The notes under the pieces: generated by a model | What the model was told of the DNA's origin: nothing | The model's input: the letters and a program-made list of their open reading frames with translations, nothing else | Database searches by the model: none | Program-made: the position numbers and the translations under genes | Shown here: piece by piece, positions 9,543 through 19,369 of the stretch | Layout: each line of letters opens with the position of its first letter | Numbering within the stretch: position 1 is the first letter of the stretch | Assembly (NCBI GenBank): GCA_963848375.1 | Contig: CAWKDK010000020.1 | Location: forward strand, 124,001 to 188,000 | Direction of reading: 5' to 3' | DNA length: 64,000 bases | DNA from: JAJPJE01 sp963848375 | Lineage (GTDB): Bacteria; Acidobacteriota; Terriglobia; Terriglobales; Acidobacteriaceae

Positions 9543-10927
9543 ACATCGCCGCTATGCAGCCGTATCTCGACTTCGCCTACGTCGCAGCGATCATTCTCTT
9601 TATTCTTTCGCTCAAGTGGCTGAGCTCACCGACGACGGCGCGATGGGGCGTGCTCGCTGGCGAAATCGGTGCGGCCCTCGCAGTCGGAGCCACATTACTG
9701 AATCCCGAGCTCACCGAGTACAAGTGGATCATCATCCCACTCATCATCGGCGCGGCCGTCGGCATTCCCCTCGGCATGGTGAAGATGACGGCCGTTCCCC
9801 AGCGAACCGCGTTGAGCCACTCCTTCGGCGCAGCTTCGGCCGCGATGATCGGAATCGCCGAATATTACGCCGGCGCTCCGCACGTCAGCCGCTTTCAGAT
9901 GGGCGAGATCGGCCTCGAGGTCATCATCGGCTCCCTGACCTTTACCGGCAGCTTGATCGCCGCCGGCAAGCTGCAAGAGATCTTGCCGCAGCGCCCCATC
10001 GTCTATCGCGGACAAAACATCGTGAGTCTGGCCGTGCTTGGCTCGGCATTGCTGCTCGCGATCCTGATGGTGATCAATCCTGCGCAGATGTGGCTGTTCC
10101 CCGTCATGGTGATCGTCGCGCTGACCTTCGGAGTCTTGCTGGTAACGCCGATCGGCGGCGCCGACATGCCAACGGTGATTTCGCTCTTGAATTCCTACGC
10201 CGGCTTTTCTGCCGCTCTGCTGGGATTCGTTCTGAACAGCAAAGTCCTGATCGTCGCGGGCGCGCTCGATGGCTCTTCGGGATTCATTCTCTCCGTCATC
10301 ATGTGCAAAGCCATGAACCGGTCGTTCACCAACGTTCTGTTCGGAGCTTTCGGCCAAGTTACCGCGTCGACCGCAGCGGTGAAGGAAGAACGTCCCGTGC
10401 GCAGCGCTTCACCCGAAGATGCCGCAGGAATTTTGGGGGCCGCGAGTAAGGTCGTCATCGTCCCTGGATATGGCATGGCCGTCGCCCAGGCTCAGCACAA
10501 AGTCCGCGAACTCTACGACGTGCTCACCAAGCGCGGCATCGATGTGGAGTTCGCCATTCATCCTGTCGCCGGCCGCATGCCCGGCCACATGAACGTGCTC
10601 CTCGCCGAAGCCAACGTGCCTTACGATCACCTGAAAGAGATGGATGAAATCAACGGCGACTTCCCGCAAACGGATGTGGCGCTGGTCATCGGCGCGAACG
10701 ACGTGACCAATCCGGCGGCCAAGACCGACAAATCGAGTCCCATTTACGGGATGCCCGTACTCGACGTTGAGAAGGCGCACACCACGATGGTGATCAAGCG
10801 CAGCATGAATCCGGGCTTTGCCGGCATCGATAACCCGCTGTATTACATGGACAACACGCTGATGCTGTTCGGTGACGCGAAGGCTTTCGTCACGAATATC
10901 GTGAAAGAGCTTTCAAACCACGACTAA
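9539..10927 (+). CDS. pntB: NAD(P) transhydrogenase, beta subunit
   Basis: Integral membrane subunit with a C-terminal NADP(H)-binding domain III. The first 270 residues or so are hydrophobic helices. Residues from about 290 on are soluble and carry the VPGYGMAVAQAQ dinucleotide motif and the VIGANDVTNPAA segment typical of domain III. The enzyme uses the proton gradient to drive NADH + NADP+ to NAD+ + NADPH at the inner membrane. Its product NADPH is the reductant of the neighbouring GltBD. 462 residues, full length. Confidence 0.96.
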   Translation: MNIAAMQPYLDFAYVAAIILFILSLKWLSSPTTARWGVLAGEIGAALAVGATLLNPELTEYKWIIIPLIIGAAVGIPLGMVKMTAVPQRTALSHSFGAASAAMIGIAEYYAGAPHVSRFQMGEIGLEVIIGSLTFTGSLIAAGKLQEILPQRPIVYRGQNIVSLAVLGSALLLAILMVINPAQMWLFPVMVIVALTFGVLLVTPIGGADMPTVISLLNSYAGFSAALLGFVLNSKVLIVAGALDGSSGFILSVIMCKAMNRSFTNVLFGAFGQVTASTAAVKEERPVRSASPEDAAGILGAASKVVIVPGYGMAVAQAQHKVRELYDVLTKRGIDVEFAIHPVAGRMPGHMNVLLAEANVPYDHLKEMDEINGDFPQTDVALVIGANDVTNPAAKTDKSSPIYGMPVLDVEKAHTTMVIKRSMNPGFAGIDNPLYYMDNTLMLFGDAKAFVTNIVKELSNHD

Positions 10928-10934
10928 AGGGTGC

Positions 10935-10965
10935 CCGGTCCTTTCCTTCTTCTGGAAAGGGCCGG
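10935..10965 (+). terminator. Hairpin after pntB
   Basis: Just past the pntB stop, CCGGTCCTTTCC pairs with GGAAAGGGCCGG (12-bp arms, one G-U) around a TTCTTCT loop. No T-tract follows, so termination is possible but not certain. The gene-free stretch that follows (10966-11421) holds only the hairpin repeat at 11285 and G/C-rich sequence. Confidence 0.4.
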
Positions 10966-11284
10966 TCCAGTGGGCCGCCAGCCCGGTCCTTCGCCGATCC
11001 GTGTTGAAGCTTCCGTCCTTCGGATAGCGTGAGGGGGGAGGGGGTCACGACGCTCTCATTGAAAACAAAGCAAGTATCCGTCGGGTGTCCTCTGTCGCAT
11101 TGCCTATCACCAGCAATCTGAGGGTGCCCTTCTCGCGTTCTCTTGGCGTGATGGAATTGCCAAATCTCGACTCTGGTCCGAAATCGTTTCTCGTTCGCTG
11201 TCCATTTTCGGTTTCGATTTTCCCAGAACCCCAATCACTGGTGCCCCCGCATGTGCCTCGGACGACCCAAATTTGCGCTGGTGG

Positions 11285-11315
11285 CCCATTCAAGCCTTCT
11301 TTTGGCTTGAGTGGG
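11285..11315 (+). repeat. Dispersed hairpin repeat A, copy 1
   Basis: CCCATTCAAGCC and GGCTTGAGTGGG form a 12-bp stem (one G-U) around a TTCTTTT loop. Near-identical copies lie at 28214-28244 and 41791-41821. Intergenic, between pntB and the GntR gene; no coding function. Confidence 0.75.
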
Positions 11316-11421
11316 GTAGTCCTCGGGATCAAGTTGCGTACGTGCATCAACGCCGGCTCCGTCGCCCCCACATCACCGAAAGCCCGAACCCGCTACGCTA
11401 TACTCAGCACAGGTCCAATGC

Positions 11422-12156
11422 ATGTTGCGCACTCGCCAGAATGGAATACCCGCGTACAAGCGGATCCAGGGAATCATCCTGAAACGGATTGAAAGCGGAC
11501 AGCTCAAGCCCGGAGATGAAGTCAGCTCCGAGCGCGAGTTAGCTCGCATTCATAAGGTCAGCTTGATGACCGCCCGCCACGCGCTCGCCGAGCTCGAACG
11601 CGAAGGCATGGTGGAGCGCCGCCGTGGCGCCGGCACTTTTGTTGCGCCTCCGAAAATTCATTTCAATCGGTTGATGAGCTACACCGAGCTCATGGCCGGA
11701 CGCAGCCTCACCGCGCGCTCTAAACTTATCTCTCTTCAAACAGTGGAAGACGAACAAGAGATCGCCGCGCGCCTCGCGCTTCCCAATGGTGGACGCCTCC
11801 TCCGTCTCGAGCGCCTTCGCCAGGGCGGCGAAGAACCATTTGCCCTCGAAATCTGTTACATGTCCGCAGAATCGTTCCCTGGGTTGAATCGCGCCGCGCT
11901 CGAACGTGGATCGCTCTTCATGATTCTCGAACACGAGTTTGGCGTCGAACTGGCCTACGCCGATGAAGAAATCGACGCCACCGCTGCCGATACTCGCATG
12001 GCCAAGCTTTTCTCCGTCCCCAAAGGCGCGCCGTTATTGCGTGTACGCCAGGTGATTTACTCGGGCAAAGGATTGCCCATCATTTACATGCTCGGCCTCT
12101 ATCGCTCCGATCGCCACAATCTCACCATCCGCCGCTATCGCAGCAAACAGTCATAG
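11422..12156 (+). CDS. GntR-family transcriptional regulator (HutC/UTRA type)
   Basis: Winged-helix GntR DNA-binding domain in residues 10-77 (YKRIQGIIL at its start, VSSERELARIHKVS in the helix-turn-helix, RRRGAGTFV at its end). It is followed by a UTRA ligand-binding domain (about 95-240, with LRLERLRQGGEEPFALEICY). 244 residues, typical of the HutC subfamily. These regulators usually repress sugar, amino-acid or amino-sugar uptake genes and release DNA on effector binding. The gene stands alone, so neither effector nor target can be read from context. Confidence 0.92.
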   Translation: MLRTRQNGIPAYKRIQGIILKRIESGQLKPGDEVSSERELARIHKVSLMTARHALAELEREGMVERRRGAGTFVAPPKIHFNRLMSYTELMAGRSLTARSKLISLQTVEDEQEIAARLALPNGGRLLRLERLRQGGEEPFALEICYMSAESFPGLNRAALERGSLFMILEHEFGVELAYADEEIDATAADTRMAKLFSVPKGAPLLRVRQVIYSGKGLPIIYMLGLYRSDRHNLTIRRYRSKQS

Positions 12157-12274
12157 ATCGTCATCAATCAAAAGGATTGTCCCTGCGGCGGCCGCCACGA
12201 CACGGTATCATTGTCACCGTTTGCGACGGCCCTCAGCCGCCGTCAATTCCGGGTGCTCACCGATCGAGGACGAA

Positions 12275-13003
12275 ATGAAACTTTCTCTTCTTCTCATCTG
12301 CCTGCTGTTTGCCTTCACTTGCTCTGCCCAGGCTGGCGGAGCGACGCAAGTCTTCCCCACATCAGCCGGGCCAGTCAAAATCACTCCGCTGTATCATGCC
12401 AGCACTCTGATTGAAGCCGGCGGCAAGGTGATTTACCTGGACCCTGCCAAGCCCGCGAATTTCGCTGGACAGCCCAAAGCCGACCTGGTTCTGATCACGG
12501 ACATTCACGGCGATCACATGGATCCCGCTTCTCTGACCGCCATCAGCAAGCCCGGAACCGAGATTCTCGCCGCACCTGCCGTTGTGAGCACCATAACGAC
12601 AGCCAAACCAATCGCAAACGGCGAGAGCAAGAAGTGGCAGGACTGGACCATCGAAGCGATTCCCGCCTACAACCTCACTCGTGGGCCTGCGCCAGGAAAG
12701 CTCTTTCACGACAAGGGACGCGGCAACGGTTACGTTCTCACCTATGGTGGCGTTCGCTTTTATTTTTCCGGCGACACCGAAGGCGTTCCCGAGATGCGCG
12801 CTCTCAAGAACATCGACGTGGCTTTCGTATGTATGAACCTGCCCTACACCATGCCGCCGGAAGAAGCGGCCGACGCGGTGAAGGCCTTCCATCCGAAAGT
12901 TGTGATTCCCTACCACTACCGTGGATCGGACCTGGCCATCTTCCAGAAGAAACTTGAAGGGACTGGCATCGAGGTACGGCTCATCGATTGGTATCCCAAA
13001 TAA
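12275..13003 (+). CDS. Exported UlaG-like metallo-beta-lactamase-fold hydrolase
   Basis: Beta-lactamase-fold metal-dependent hydrolase of the UPF0173/UlaG-like group. ATG at 12275 has GAGGA four bases upstream and opens with a clear signal peptide (MKLSLLLICLLFAFTCSAQA), pointing to the periplasm. The metal-binding motif reads DIHGDHMD, and further ligands are likely at FSGDTEG and the C-terminal PYHYRG. About 242 residues. The substrate cannot be told from sequence. An upstream in-frame start at 12221 would bury the signal peptide and is rejected. Confidence 0.88.
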   Translation: MKLSLLLICLLFAFTCSAQAGGATQVFPTSAGPVKITPLYHASTLIEAGGKVIYLDPAKPANFAGQPKADLVLITDIHGDHMDPASLTAISKPGTEILAAPAVVSTITTAKPIANGESKKWQDWTIEAIPAYNLTRGPAPGKLFHDKGRGNGYVLTYGGVRFYFSGDTEGVPEMRALKNIDVAFVCMNLPYTMPPEEAADAVKAFHPKVVIPYHYRGSDLAIFQKKLEGTGIEVRLIDWYPK

Positions 13004-13199
13004 AGCTGAGCGGGCACAGGTTTCGCGCTCAACTCTCTCTAAATCCGTGGATCGACCTGTACCCGCCAGTCATCCAAAAAACCAGCAGCTTTGTCCTGTG
13101 CTGCTGTCGTTCCAAATACGGGACTTCCGCGCGCTGCTAATTCGCCAAGTGTAAAAGTATGTAAAGGTTAGCGCCCGGCCCGTGATTTACGCTTTAATA

Positions 13200-13215
13200 G
13201 TAAGTGAACACTTAC
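13200..13215. promoter_or_regulatory. Perfect inverted repeat upstream of the RND efflux operon
   Basis: GTAAGTGAACACTTAC is a 16-bp palindrome (7-bp arms, AA centre) 77 bases before the pump start. TetR/AcrR-family repressors commonly bind such sites in front of RND operons. No TetR gene is present in the window, so the regulator would be encoded elsewhere. Confidence 0.5.
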
Positions 13216-13291
13216 ATGCCGCAAGCTAGCATTAGTGCTGTTGCGTCAGTTCGGCCGTGAATGTGACCGGCGGTTAAGGACCCAAGCATCG

Positions 13292-16200
13292 ATGTGGATT
13301 GTTCGAGTCGCTCTACGGCGGCCTTACACTTTTGTAGTTCTCGCTATTCTGCTCCTCATCCTGGGGCCCATCGTAATTCTGCGCACTCCGACCGACATCT
13401 TCCCCAACATCAACATCCCCGTCGTCAGCATCATCTGGAATTACACCGGCCTGAACGCGCAGGAGATGTCGGATCGCATCGTGACCCTGACCGAGCGATC
13501 TCTGACCACGACGGTCAACGACATCGAGCATACCGAGTCGCAGTCCCTCAACGGCATCGCAGTCGTTAAAGTTTTCTTCCAGCCGAATGTTCGCATCGAA
13601 GCCGCGATTGCTCAGATCACCGCAATCTCGCAGACACAGTTACGCCAGTTGCCAGCCGGCACCACGCCGCCGCTGGTGATCACTTACAGCGCTTCCAGCG
13701 TTCCAATTTTGCAGCTTGGCTTTTCCGGTAAGGGACTTTCTGAAGCGCAACTCAACGATCTGGCGCTCAACTCAGTTCGCATTCGCCTGGTCACGGTTCC
13801 CGGCGCTGCCATGCCGTATCCCTACGGTGGCAAGCAGCGTCAGGTGCAAGTCGATCTGAACACCACCGCGCTTCAGTCAAAGGGACTGACGCCCGTCGAC
13901 GTAGTCAACGCGATCAGCGCTCAGAACCTCATTCTCCCCGCCGGCACTTCCAAGATCGGTCCTCTTGAATATGACGTCGATCTCAACGGCAGTCCTCGCA
14001 CGGTTCAGGAGCTGAACGACCTTCCGATCCGCACCGTGAATGGCGCGATCGTTTATATACGCGACGTGGCCTTTGTCCGTGACGGAGCGCCGCCGCAAAC
14101 CAACATCGTCCGCGTCGACGGCCAGCGCTCGGCTCTGCTCTCCGTTCTAAAAACCGGCGGTGCCTCTACCCTCGACATCATTTCGCAGGTAAAAGCGACG
14201 CTGCAGAAGATTCACGGTTCGCTGCCGCCGGAGCTCGTCGTTACTCCGCTTGCCGATCAGTCCATCTTCGTTCGCGCCTCGATTAACGGTGTCATCCGCG
14301 AAGCCGTCATCGCCGCTTGCCTAACTGGCCTGATGATCCTGATCTTCCTGGGCAGCTGGCGTAGCACCATCATCATCGCGGTCTCGATTCCGCTCTCGAT
14401 TCTCAGTTCCATCATCATCATGAGCGCGTTGGGCGAGACCATCAACATCATGACGCTCGGCGGACTCGCGCTCGCGGTCGGAATCCTCGTCGACGACGCG
14501 ACCGTCGAAATCGAGAATATCAATCGCAATCTCGAAGCCGGCAACAAGGACATTGAAGACGCCATTCTTACCGGCGCTTCGCAAATTGCTATCCCTGCTT
14601 TCGTTTCCACGCTCTGCATCTGCATCGTGTTCGTTCCGATGTTCTTCCTCACCGGAGTGGCGCGCTTCCTCTTCGTTCCTCTCGCGGAAGCCGTCGTCTT
14701 CGCCATGCTCGCCTCCTATTTCCTGTCGCGAACCCTGGTTCCGACCATGGCGAAGTATCTGCTCAAGGTGCACCACGACGATCATCGAGAGCGTAAGGCG
14801 GGCAGCCGCAACCCCTTCTTGCGCGTGCAAGCGAGTTTCGAAAATCAGTTTGAGCGTTTGCGCACCGCGTATCACGGTCTACTCGAACGCTGCCTGCACC
14901 ATCGAGGTGCATTTGCCGCTTTGTTCATGCTGTTCTGTCTGCTCTCATTCCTGCTCTTACCGTGGCTGGGACAGGACTTCTTCCCCTCAGTGGATAGCGG
15001 TCAGTTCCGCCTTCACCTGCGCGGCCGCACCGGAACGCGTATCGAAGAGACTGCGCGACTTTGCGACAACATCGAAACCAGCATCCGCCAGGAGATCCCG
15101 CAGCAGGAGATCGATAGCATCATCGACAACATTGGCCTGCCGTTCAGCGGAATCAATCTCTCGTACAGCACGTCCGCTCCCATTGGCCCTGCCGACGCCG
15201 ACATCCTCGTCAGTCTCAACGAAAAACATCACTCCACTGACGATTACATTCACGATCTGCGCATCAAGCTCGCACAGGATTTCCCGGGAGTCAGCTTCTC
15301 ATTCCTTCCCGCGGATATCGTCAGCCAGATCCTGAACTTCGGCCTTCCCTCGCCGATTGACATCCAGGTAGTGGGCCGCAACATGGAGGGCAATCGTCAA
15401 TTTGCCGACAATCTACTGCAGAAGCTGAAATACGTGCCCGGAACCGCTGACCTGCGCATTCAGCAGGCGTTTAATCAGCCGAAGCTGCACATCTATGTCG
15501 ATCGAACTCGTGCGGAAGGCGCCGGATTCACCCAGCGCGATATTGCCAATAACCTGCTCGTTTCTCTCAGTGGCAGCTTCCAGACGTCGCCCAGTTTCTG
15601 GCTTGATCCGAAAAACGGCGTCAGCTATTCGATTGCGACTCAAACGCCCCAATATCGCTTGGACTCACTTCAGGACATCTCCAACGTCCCGGTATCGGGA
15701 CCGGGAACCACGAAGCCGCAAATACTTGGTACGCTGGCCTCGATCAATCGCGGAGAAGGCCTCGCCGTCGTCTCTCATCGTGACGCTGCGCCTGTTGTCG
15801 ATATTTACGGCACCGTTCAGGGCCGCGATCTCGGCGGTGTCGCGTCCGACATGAATAAGATCCTCGAGGCGAGCCGCAAAGACCTACCGGGCGGCAGTGA
15901 ACTGGTCGTGCGCGGGCAGATCGAGACCATGCGCTCCTCGTTCTCCGGCCTGATCTTCGGTCTGATCTTTTCGATCGTGCTGGTCTACTTCTTGATCGTG
16001 GTGAACTTCCAGTCATGGCTCGATCCGTTCATCATCATCTCTGCGCTACCAGCCGCGCTGGCCGGGATCGTTTGGTTTCTCTTCATCACGCACACTACGA
16101 TCAGCGTTCCGGCTCTCACTGGATCGATCATGTGTATGGGCGTGGCGACTGCGAACAGCATTCTGGTAGTAAGCTTCGCGAAGGAGCAGTTAGCTGAAGG

Positions 16201-16483
16201 CGCGACGGCAATGGAAGCCGCGCTCAAAGCCGGCTTCACTCGTTTCCGCCCGGTGCTGATGACTGCCTTGGCCATGATCATCGGCATGTTGCCCATGGCC
16301 GTCGGCATGGGAGAAGGCGGCGAACAGAATGCGCCTCTTGGCCGCGCCGTTATCGGCGGCCTTTTGCTCGCTACTGTCTCCACACTGTTCTTTGTTCCTA
16401 TTCTCTTCGGATTGATTCACACTTTCCTCGCGGAACGAAAGCACACCGAAGAGAAGCAGGCGGTTGAACCGGTTTCTATTTGA
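13292..16483 (+). CDS. RND multidrug efflux pump inner-membrane transporter (AcrB/HAE1 family)
   Basis: Proton-driven inner-membrane pump of a tripartite efflux system, about 1063 residues. It has the two-fold RND architecture: TM1 near the N-terminus, a large periplasmic loop, TM2-6 including the proton-relay Asp pair in GILVDDATVEIEN, a second periplasmic loop and TM8-12. The N-terminal RTPTDIFPNINIPVVSI segment is typical of the subgroup common in Acidobacteria and Proteobacteria. I chose ATG at 13292 (MWIVRVAL); the upstream extension lacks family similarity. First gene of pump-adaptor-channel. The substrate is unknown. Confidence 0.95.
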   Translation: MWIVRVALRRPYTFVVLAILLLILGPIVILRTPTDIFPNINIPVVSIIWNYTGLNAQEMSDRIVTLTERSLTTTVNDIEHTESQSLNGIAVVKVFFQPNVRIEAAIAQITAISQTQLRQLPAGTTPPLVITYSASSVPILQLGFSGKGLSEAQLNDLALNSVRIRLVTVPGAAMPYPYGGKQRQVQVDLNTTALQSKGLTPVDVVNAISAQNLILPAGTSKIGPLEYDVDLNGSPRTVQELNDLPIRTVNGAIVYIRDVAFVRDGAPPQTNIVRVDGQRSALLSVLKTGGASTLDIISQVKATLQKIHGSLPPELVVTPLADQSIFVRASINGVIREAVIAACLTGLMILIFLGSWRSTIIIAVSIPLSILSSIIIMSALGETINIMTLGGLALAVGILVDDATVEIENINRNLEAGNKDIEDAILTGASQIAIPAFVSTLCICIVFVPMFFLTGVARFLFVPLAEAVVFAMLASYFLSRTLVPTMAKYLLKVHHDDHRERKAGSRNPFLRVQASFENQFERLRTAYHGLLERCLHHRGAFAALFMLFCLLSFLLLPWLGQDFFPSVDSGQFRLHLRGRTGTRIEETARLCDNIETSIRQEIPQQEIDSIIDNIGLPFSGINLSYSTSAPIGPADADILVSLNEKHHSTDDYIHDLRIKLAQDFPGVSFSFLPADIVSQILNFGLPSPIDIQVVGRNMEGNRQFADNLLQKLKYVPGTADLRIQQAFNQPKLHIYVDRTRAEGAGFTQRDIANNLLVSLSGSFQTSPSFWLDPKNGVSYSIATQTPQYRLDSLQDISNVPVSGPGTTKPQILGTLASINRGEGLAVVSHRDAAPVVDIYGTVQGRDLGGVASDMNKILEASRKDLPGGSELVVRGQIETMRSSFSGLIFGLIFSIVLVYFLIVVNFQSWLDPFIIISALPAALAGIVWFLFITHTTISVPALTGSIMCMGVATANSILVVSFAKEQLAEGATAMEAALKAGFTRFRPVLMTALAMIIGMLPMAVGMGEGGEQNAPLGRAVIGGLLLATVSTLFFVPILFGLIHTFLAERKHTEEKQAVEPVSI

Positions 16484-16499
16484 GTCGATTGGAATAAAT

Positions 16500-17707
16500 A
16501 TGAAGTTGGAAGAACAATCTAGAACGCGAGTTATGGATCCGCTACCGCAGCCACCGCCGAGCGGACGTGGCCGGCTCGTGCTGTTTGCAGTGGCTTTCCT
16601 TGTCGTTGTAGCGGTGATCGTCGCCGCCGGTATCATCCCTCGCCAGCGTGCCCGCGCTGCTCTTCGTCAGGAAACAGATGCGATGGCGATACCCATAGTG
16701 CGCGTGGTGCCCCTGAAGCGCGCGGCTGCGGCCGAAGAGATCGTATTGCCCGCCAATGTGCAGGCCTTCACCGACGCTCCCATTTACGCCCGCACCAACG
16801 GCTATTTGAAAAAGTGGTATGCCGACATTGGCACGCGCGTCAAAGCCGGTCAGTTGCTTGCGGAAATCGATACGCCTGAAGTCGATCAGCAATTGCGTCA
16901 GGCACGCGCCGATCTCAACACCGCGGAAGCGAACCTGCACTCTATCGCAGATAACTGCCGATCGTTATGCCGGCTTGCTCAAGACAGACTCTGTTTCCAA
17001 GCAGGACGCTGACAACGCCGCAGGCGATTTCGAAGCCAAGAAAGCCATCGTGAAGTCCGGGCGAAGCCAACGTTCAACGGCTTACGGAGCTCCTGTCATT
17101 CCAGAAGATCTATGCTCCCTTCGACGGCGTGATCACCGCCCGTAACACCGACATCGGACAGTTGATTGATTCCGGCAGCAGCGGCGGTCCCGGGCGCGAA
17201 CTCTTCCACATTGCGTCCGTGAAGAAGCTCCGTGCATACGTGAACGTTCCGCAGGATTATTCGCGCAACGCGAAGCCCGGTCTCGTCGCCGATCTCACCT
17301 TCCCCGATCTTCCCGGCAAGCGCGTCCCCGGCAAACTCGTCTCGACCTCGGACTCTATCGATCCTTCCTCTCGCACTTTGCTGGTGCAATTCGAAGTCGA
17401 CAACGCGAATGGTGAACTGCTCCCCGGAGCCTATGCGGCTCTGCACCTGAAGCTGCCCGCGGGCAGTTCGAGTTATATCGTTCCCGCAACCTCTCTGATG
17501 TTCCGCTCAGAAGGCCTGCGCCTCGCGACGGTGAACGACAACAAAGCTGCTCTGCTTCCGGTCACCATCGGCCGCGATTTTGGCACCGAAGTCGAAATCA
17601 TCTCGGGCCTTACCGGAAACGAATCCATCATCGTGAATCCCCTGGACTCTCTGCTGCCCGGCCAGCAGGTCCGCATTTCTCAAAACGCCGCAGGGGCTAC
17701 TAGGTGA
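16500..17707 (+). pseudogene. RND periplasmic adaptor (membrane fusion protein), two frameshifts
   Basis: Adaptor linking pump and outer-membrane channel. It has an N-terminal TM anchor (LFAVAFLVVVAVIVAAG), then lipoyl and coiled-coil hairpin domains (TNGYLKKWYADIGTRVKAGQ) and a beta-barrel half (KIYAPFDGVITARNTDIGQ). The reading frame changes twice, each time as one extra base: near 16942 (between NLH and LSQITADRYAG) and near 17058 (between AIVKS and EANVQRLTELL). The first frame stops at 17012. Three-frame conceptual joining gives a normal-length adaptor, so the gene is recently broken or mis-sequenced. Its end overlaps the next gene in GTGA. Confidence 0.85.
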
Positions 17708-19179
17708 GATCTGCGCCTGCTGCTCCCAATCACCTTCGCGTCGTATCTCTGCTTCCATTCATTTTGCTGATGGCTGCATGCACCGTCGGCCCTAAATACC
17801 AGCGACCGCCCGTAGCCGCGCCTCCTGAGTACAAGGAGACTGGCCAGTGGAAGACCGCGCAGCCTAGCGATCAGATCGCCAAGGGCAAATGGTGGGAGAT
17901 TTATCAGGACCCGCAACTGAACGCACTCGAAGAGCAGATCAGTGTTTCCAACCAGACGCTGAAGGCTTCGCAGGCTCAGTATGCGCAAGCTCGCGCGCTC
18001 GTTCGTTTCACTCGCGCAAGTTACTTCCCGACCGTTACCGCGAACCCCAACATCAATCGAATTCACCTCTCACAGCATCGCCCGTTAGGATCTACCACCA
18101 ACGGGACCAGCTACAACGATCTCATCCTCCCCATGGACGTCTCCTATGAAGTTGACCTTTGGGGACGCGTTCGCCGCACAGTCGAGCAAAGCCGCGAGAA
18201 TGCGCAGGCCAGCGCGGCCGACCTCGAGAACGTCAGCCTCAGTCTTCACGCCGAGTTAGCCGTCGACTACTTCCTCATGCGCAGCCTCGATGCCGAGCAG
18301 CAGCTCCTGAACTCCACCGTCACCGCCTTCCAGAAAGCTCTGGAGTTGACGCAGAACCGCTACAAGGGTGGAGTCGCATCGCAAGTTGATGTCGCGCAGG
18401 CGCAAACGCAACTGGAGACCACCCGCGCTCTTGCCATCGATGACGAACTTTCGCGCGCGCAGTTCGAGCATGCCATCGCCGTGCTGGTCGGCAAACCTCC
18501 GGCGACTTTCAGTCTTCCGGCCAATCCGTTGAATGCTCCTCCGCCGATCATTCCTCCTGGTCTTCCCTCGGATCTTCTGGAGCGGCGCCCTGACATTGCT
18601 TCTTTCGAGCGCCAGATGGCCTCCGCGAACGCAGGCATCGGCATCGCCAAAGCAGCTTATTATCCGATTCTGAATCTTGGCGCCAGCGGCGGTTTTGAGA
18701 GTGCCACCTGGGGATTACTGCTGAACGGCTCCAGTGGATTCTGGTCCCTCGGCGCATCGGCAGTGCAAACCGTTTTCGACGCTGGCCGCCGCCGCGCAGT
18801 TACGCAACAAGCTCAGTCCACTTATGATCAGACCGTCGCCAACTATCGCCAGACGGTCCTAAGCGCCTTCCAGGAGGTGGAAGACAATCTTGCTGCGCAA
18901 CGAATTCTCGACAGTGAGGCCCAAACCCAGCAGGTAGCCGTCACTTCCGCTGAGCAATCTCTCACGCTTTCTAACAATCGCTACCGGGGCGGCGTGACTA
19001 CTTACCTGGAAGTTCTCACTGCCCAAAGTATCGCGCTTAACAACGAACGCACCGCTGTCCAAATTCTCGGCCGCCGCATGACCGCGAGCGTTCAACTGAT
19101 CAAAGCCCTCGGCGGTGGATGGGATGTGAAGGACCTACCCTCGATGCAAGCCGTCGGTGCGGTCTCTGCCGGGCACTAG
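17704..19179 (+). CDS. Outer-membrane efflux lipoprotein (NodT/OprM family)
   Basis: TolC-like channel of the efflux system, 491 residues. A lipoprotein signal ends at the lipobox LMAAC (Cys26), followed by the family start CTVGPKYQRP. Two internally repeated outer-membrane-efflux domains follow, with characteristic LTQNRYKGGVAS and LSNNRYRGGVTTYLEVL hairpin segments. GTG at 17704 overlaps the adaptor stop (GTGA), so the three genes form one operon. Confidence 0.93.
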   Translation: MRSAPAAPNHLRVVSLLPFILLMAACTVGPKYQRPPVAAPPEYKETGQWKTAQPSDQIAKGKWWEIYQDPQLNALEEQISVSNQTLKASQAQYAQARALVRFTRASYFPTVTANPNINRIHLSQHRPLGSTTNGTSYNDLILPMDVSYEVDLWGRVRRTVEQSRENAQASAADLENVSLSLHAELAVDYFLMRSLDAEQQLLNSTVTAFQKALELTQNRYKGGVASQVDVAQAQTQLETTRALAIDDELSRAQFEHAIAVLVGKPPATFSLPANPLNAPPPIIPPGLPSDLLERRPDIASFERQMASANAGIGIAKAAYYPILNLGASGGFESATWGLLLNGSSGFWSLGASAVQTVFDAGRRRAVTQQAQSTYDQTVANYRQTVLSAFQEVEDNLAAQRILDSEAQTQQVAVTSAEQSLTLSNNRYRGGVTTYLEVLTAQSIALNNERTAVQILGRRMTASVQLIKALGGGWDVKDLPSMQAVGAVSAGH

Positions 19180-19369
19180 CGGTGACGGATTTGGTCGTTT
19201 GAGTACAGCACCCGGCATTCACAGGAAGTCTCTGCAGATGAACGACATCCAGAGCCGCGTTGCCAGCTCCCCTGCCATGGCGAAGACCTAAGTTACTTCA
19301 GTCCATTCGCCAATCGTTACGAACGTGCTTTGCGGTGCTACCCGACCCTGCATTATGTTGCTTCAGCCC

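Noticed and set aside
16900..17110. Programmed frameshifting in the efflux adaptor
   Set aside because: No slippery heptamer is visible at either shift, and no adaptor is known to use recoding; sequence error or mutation is simpler.
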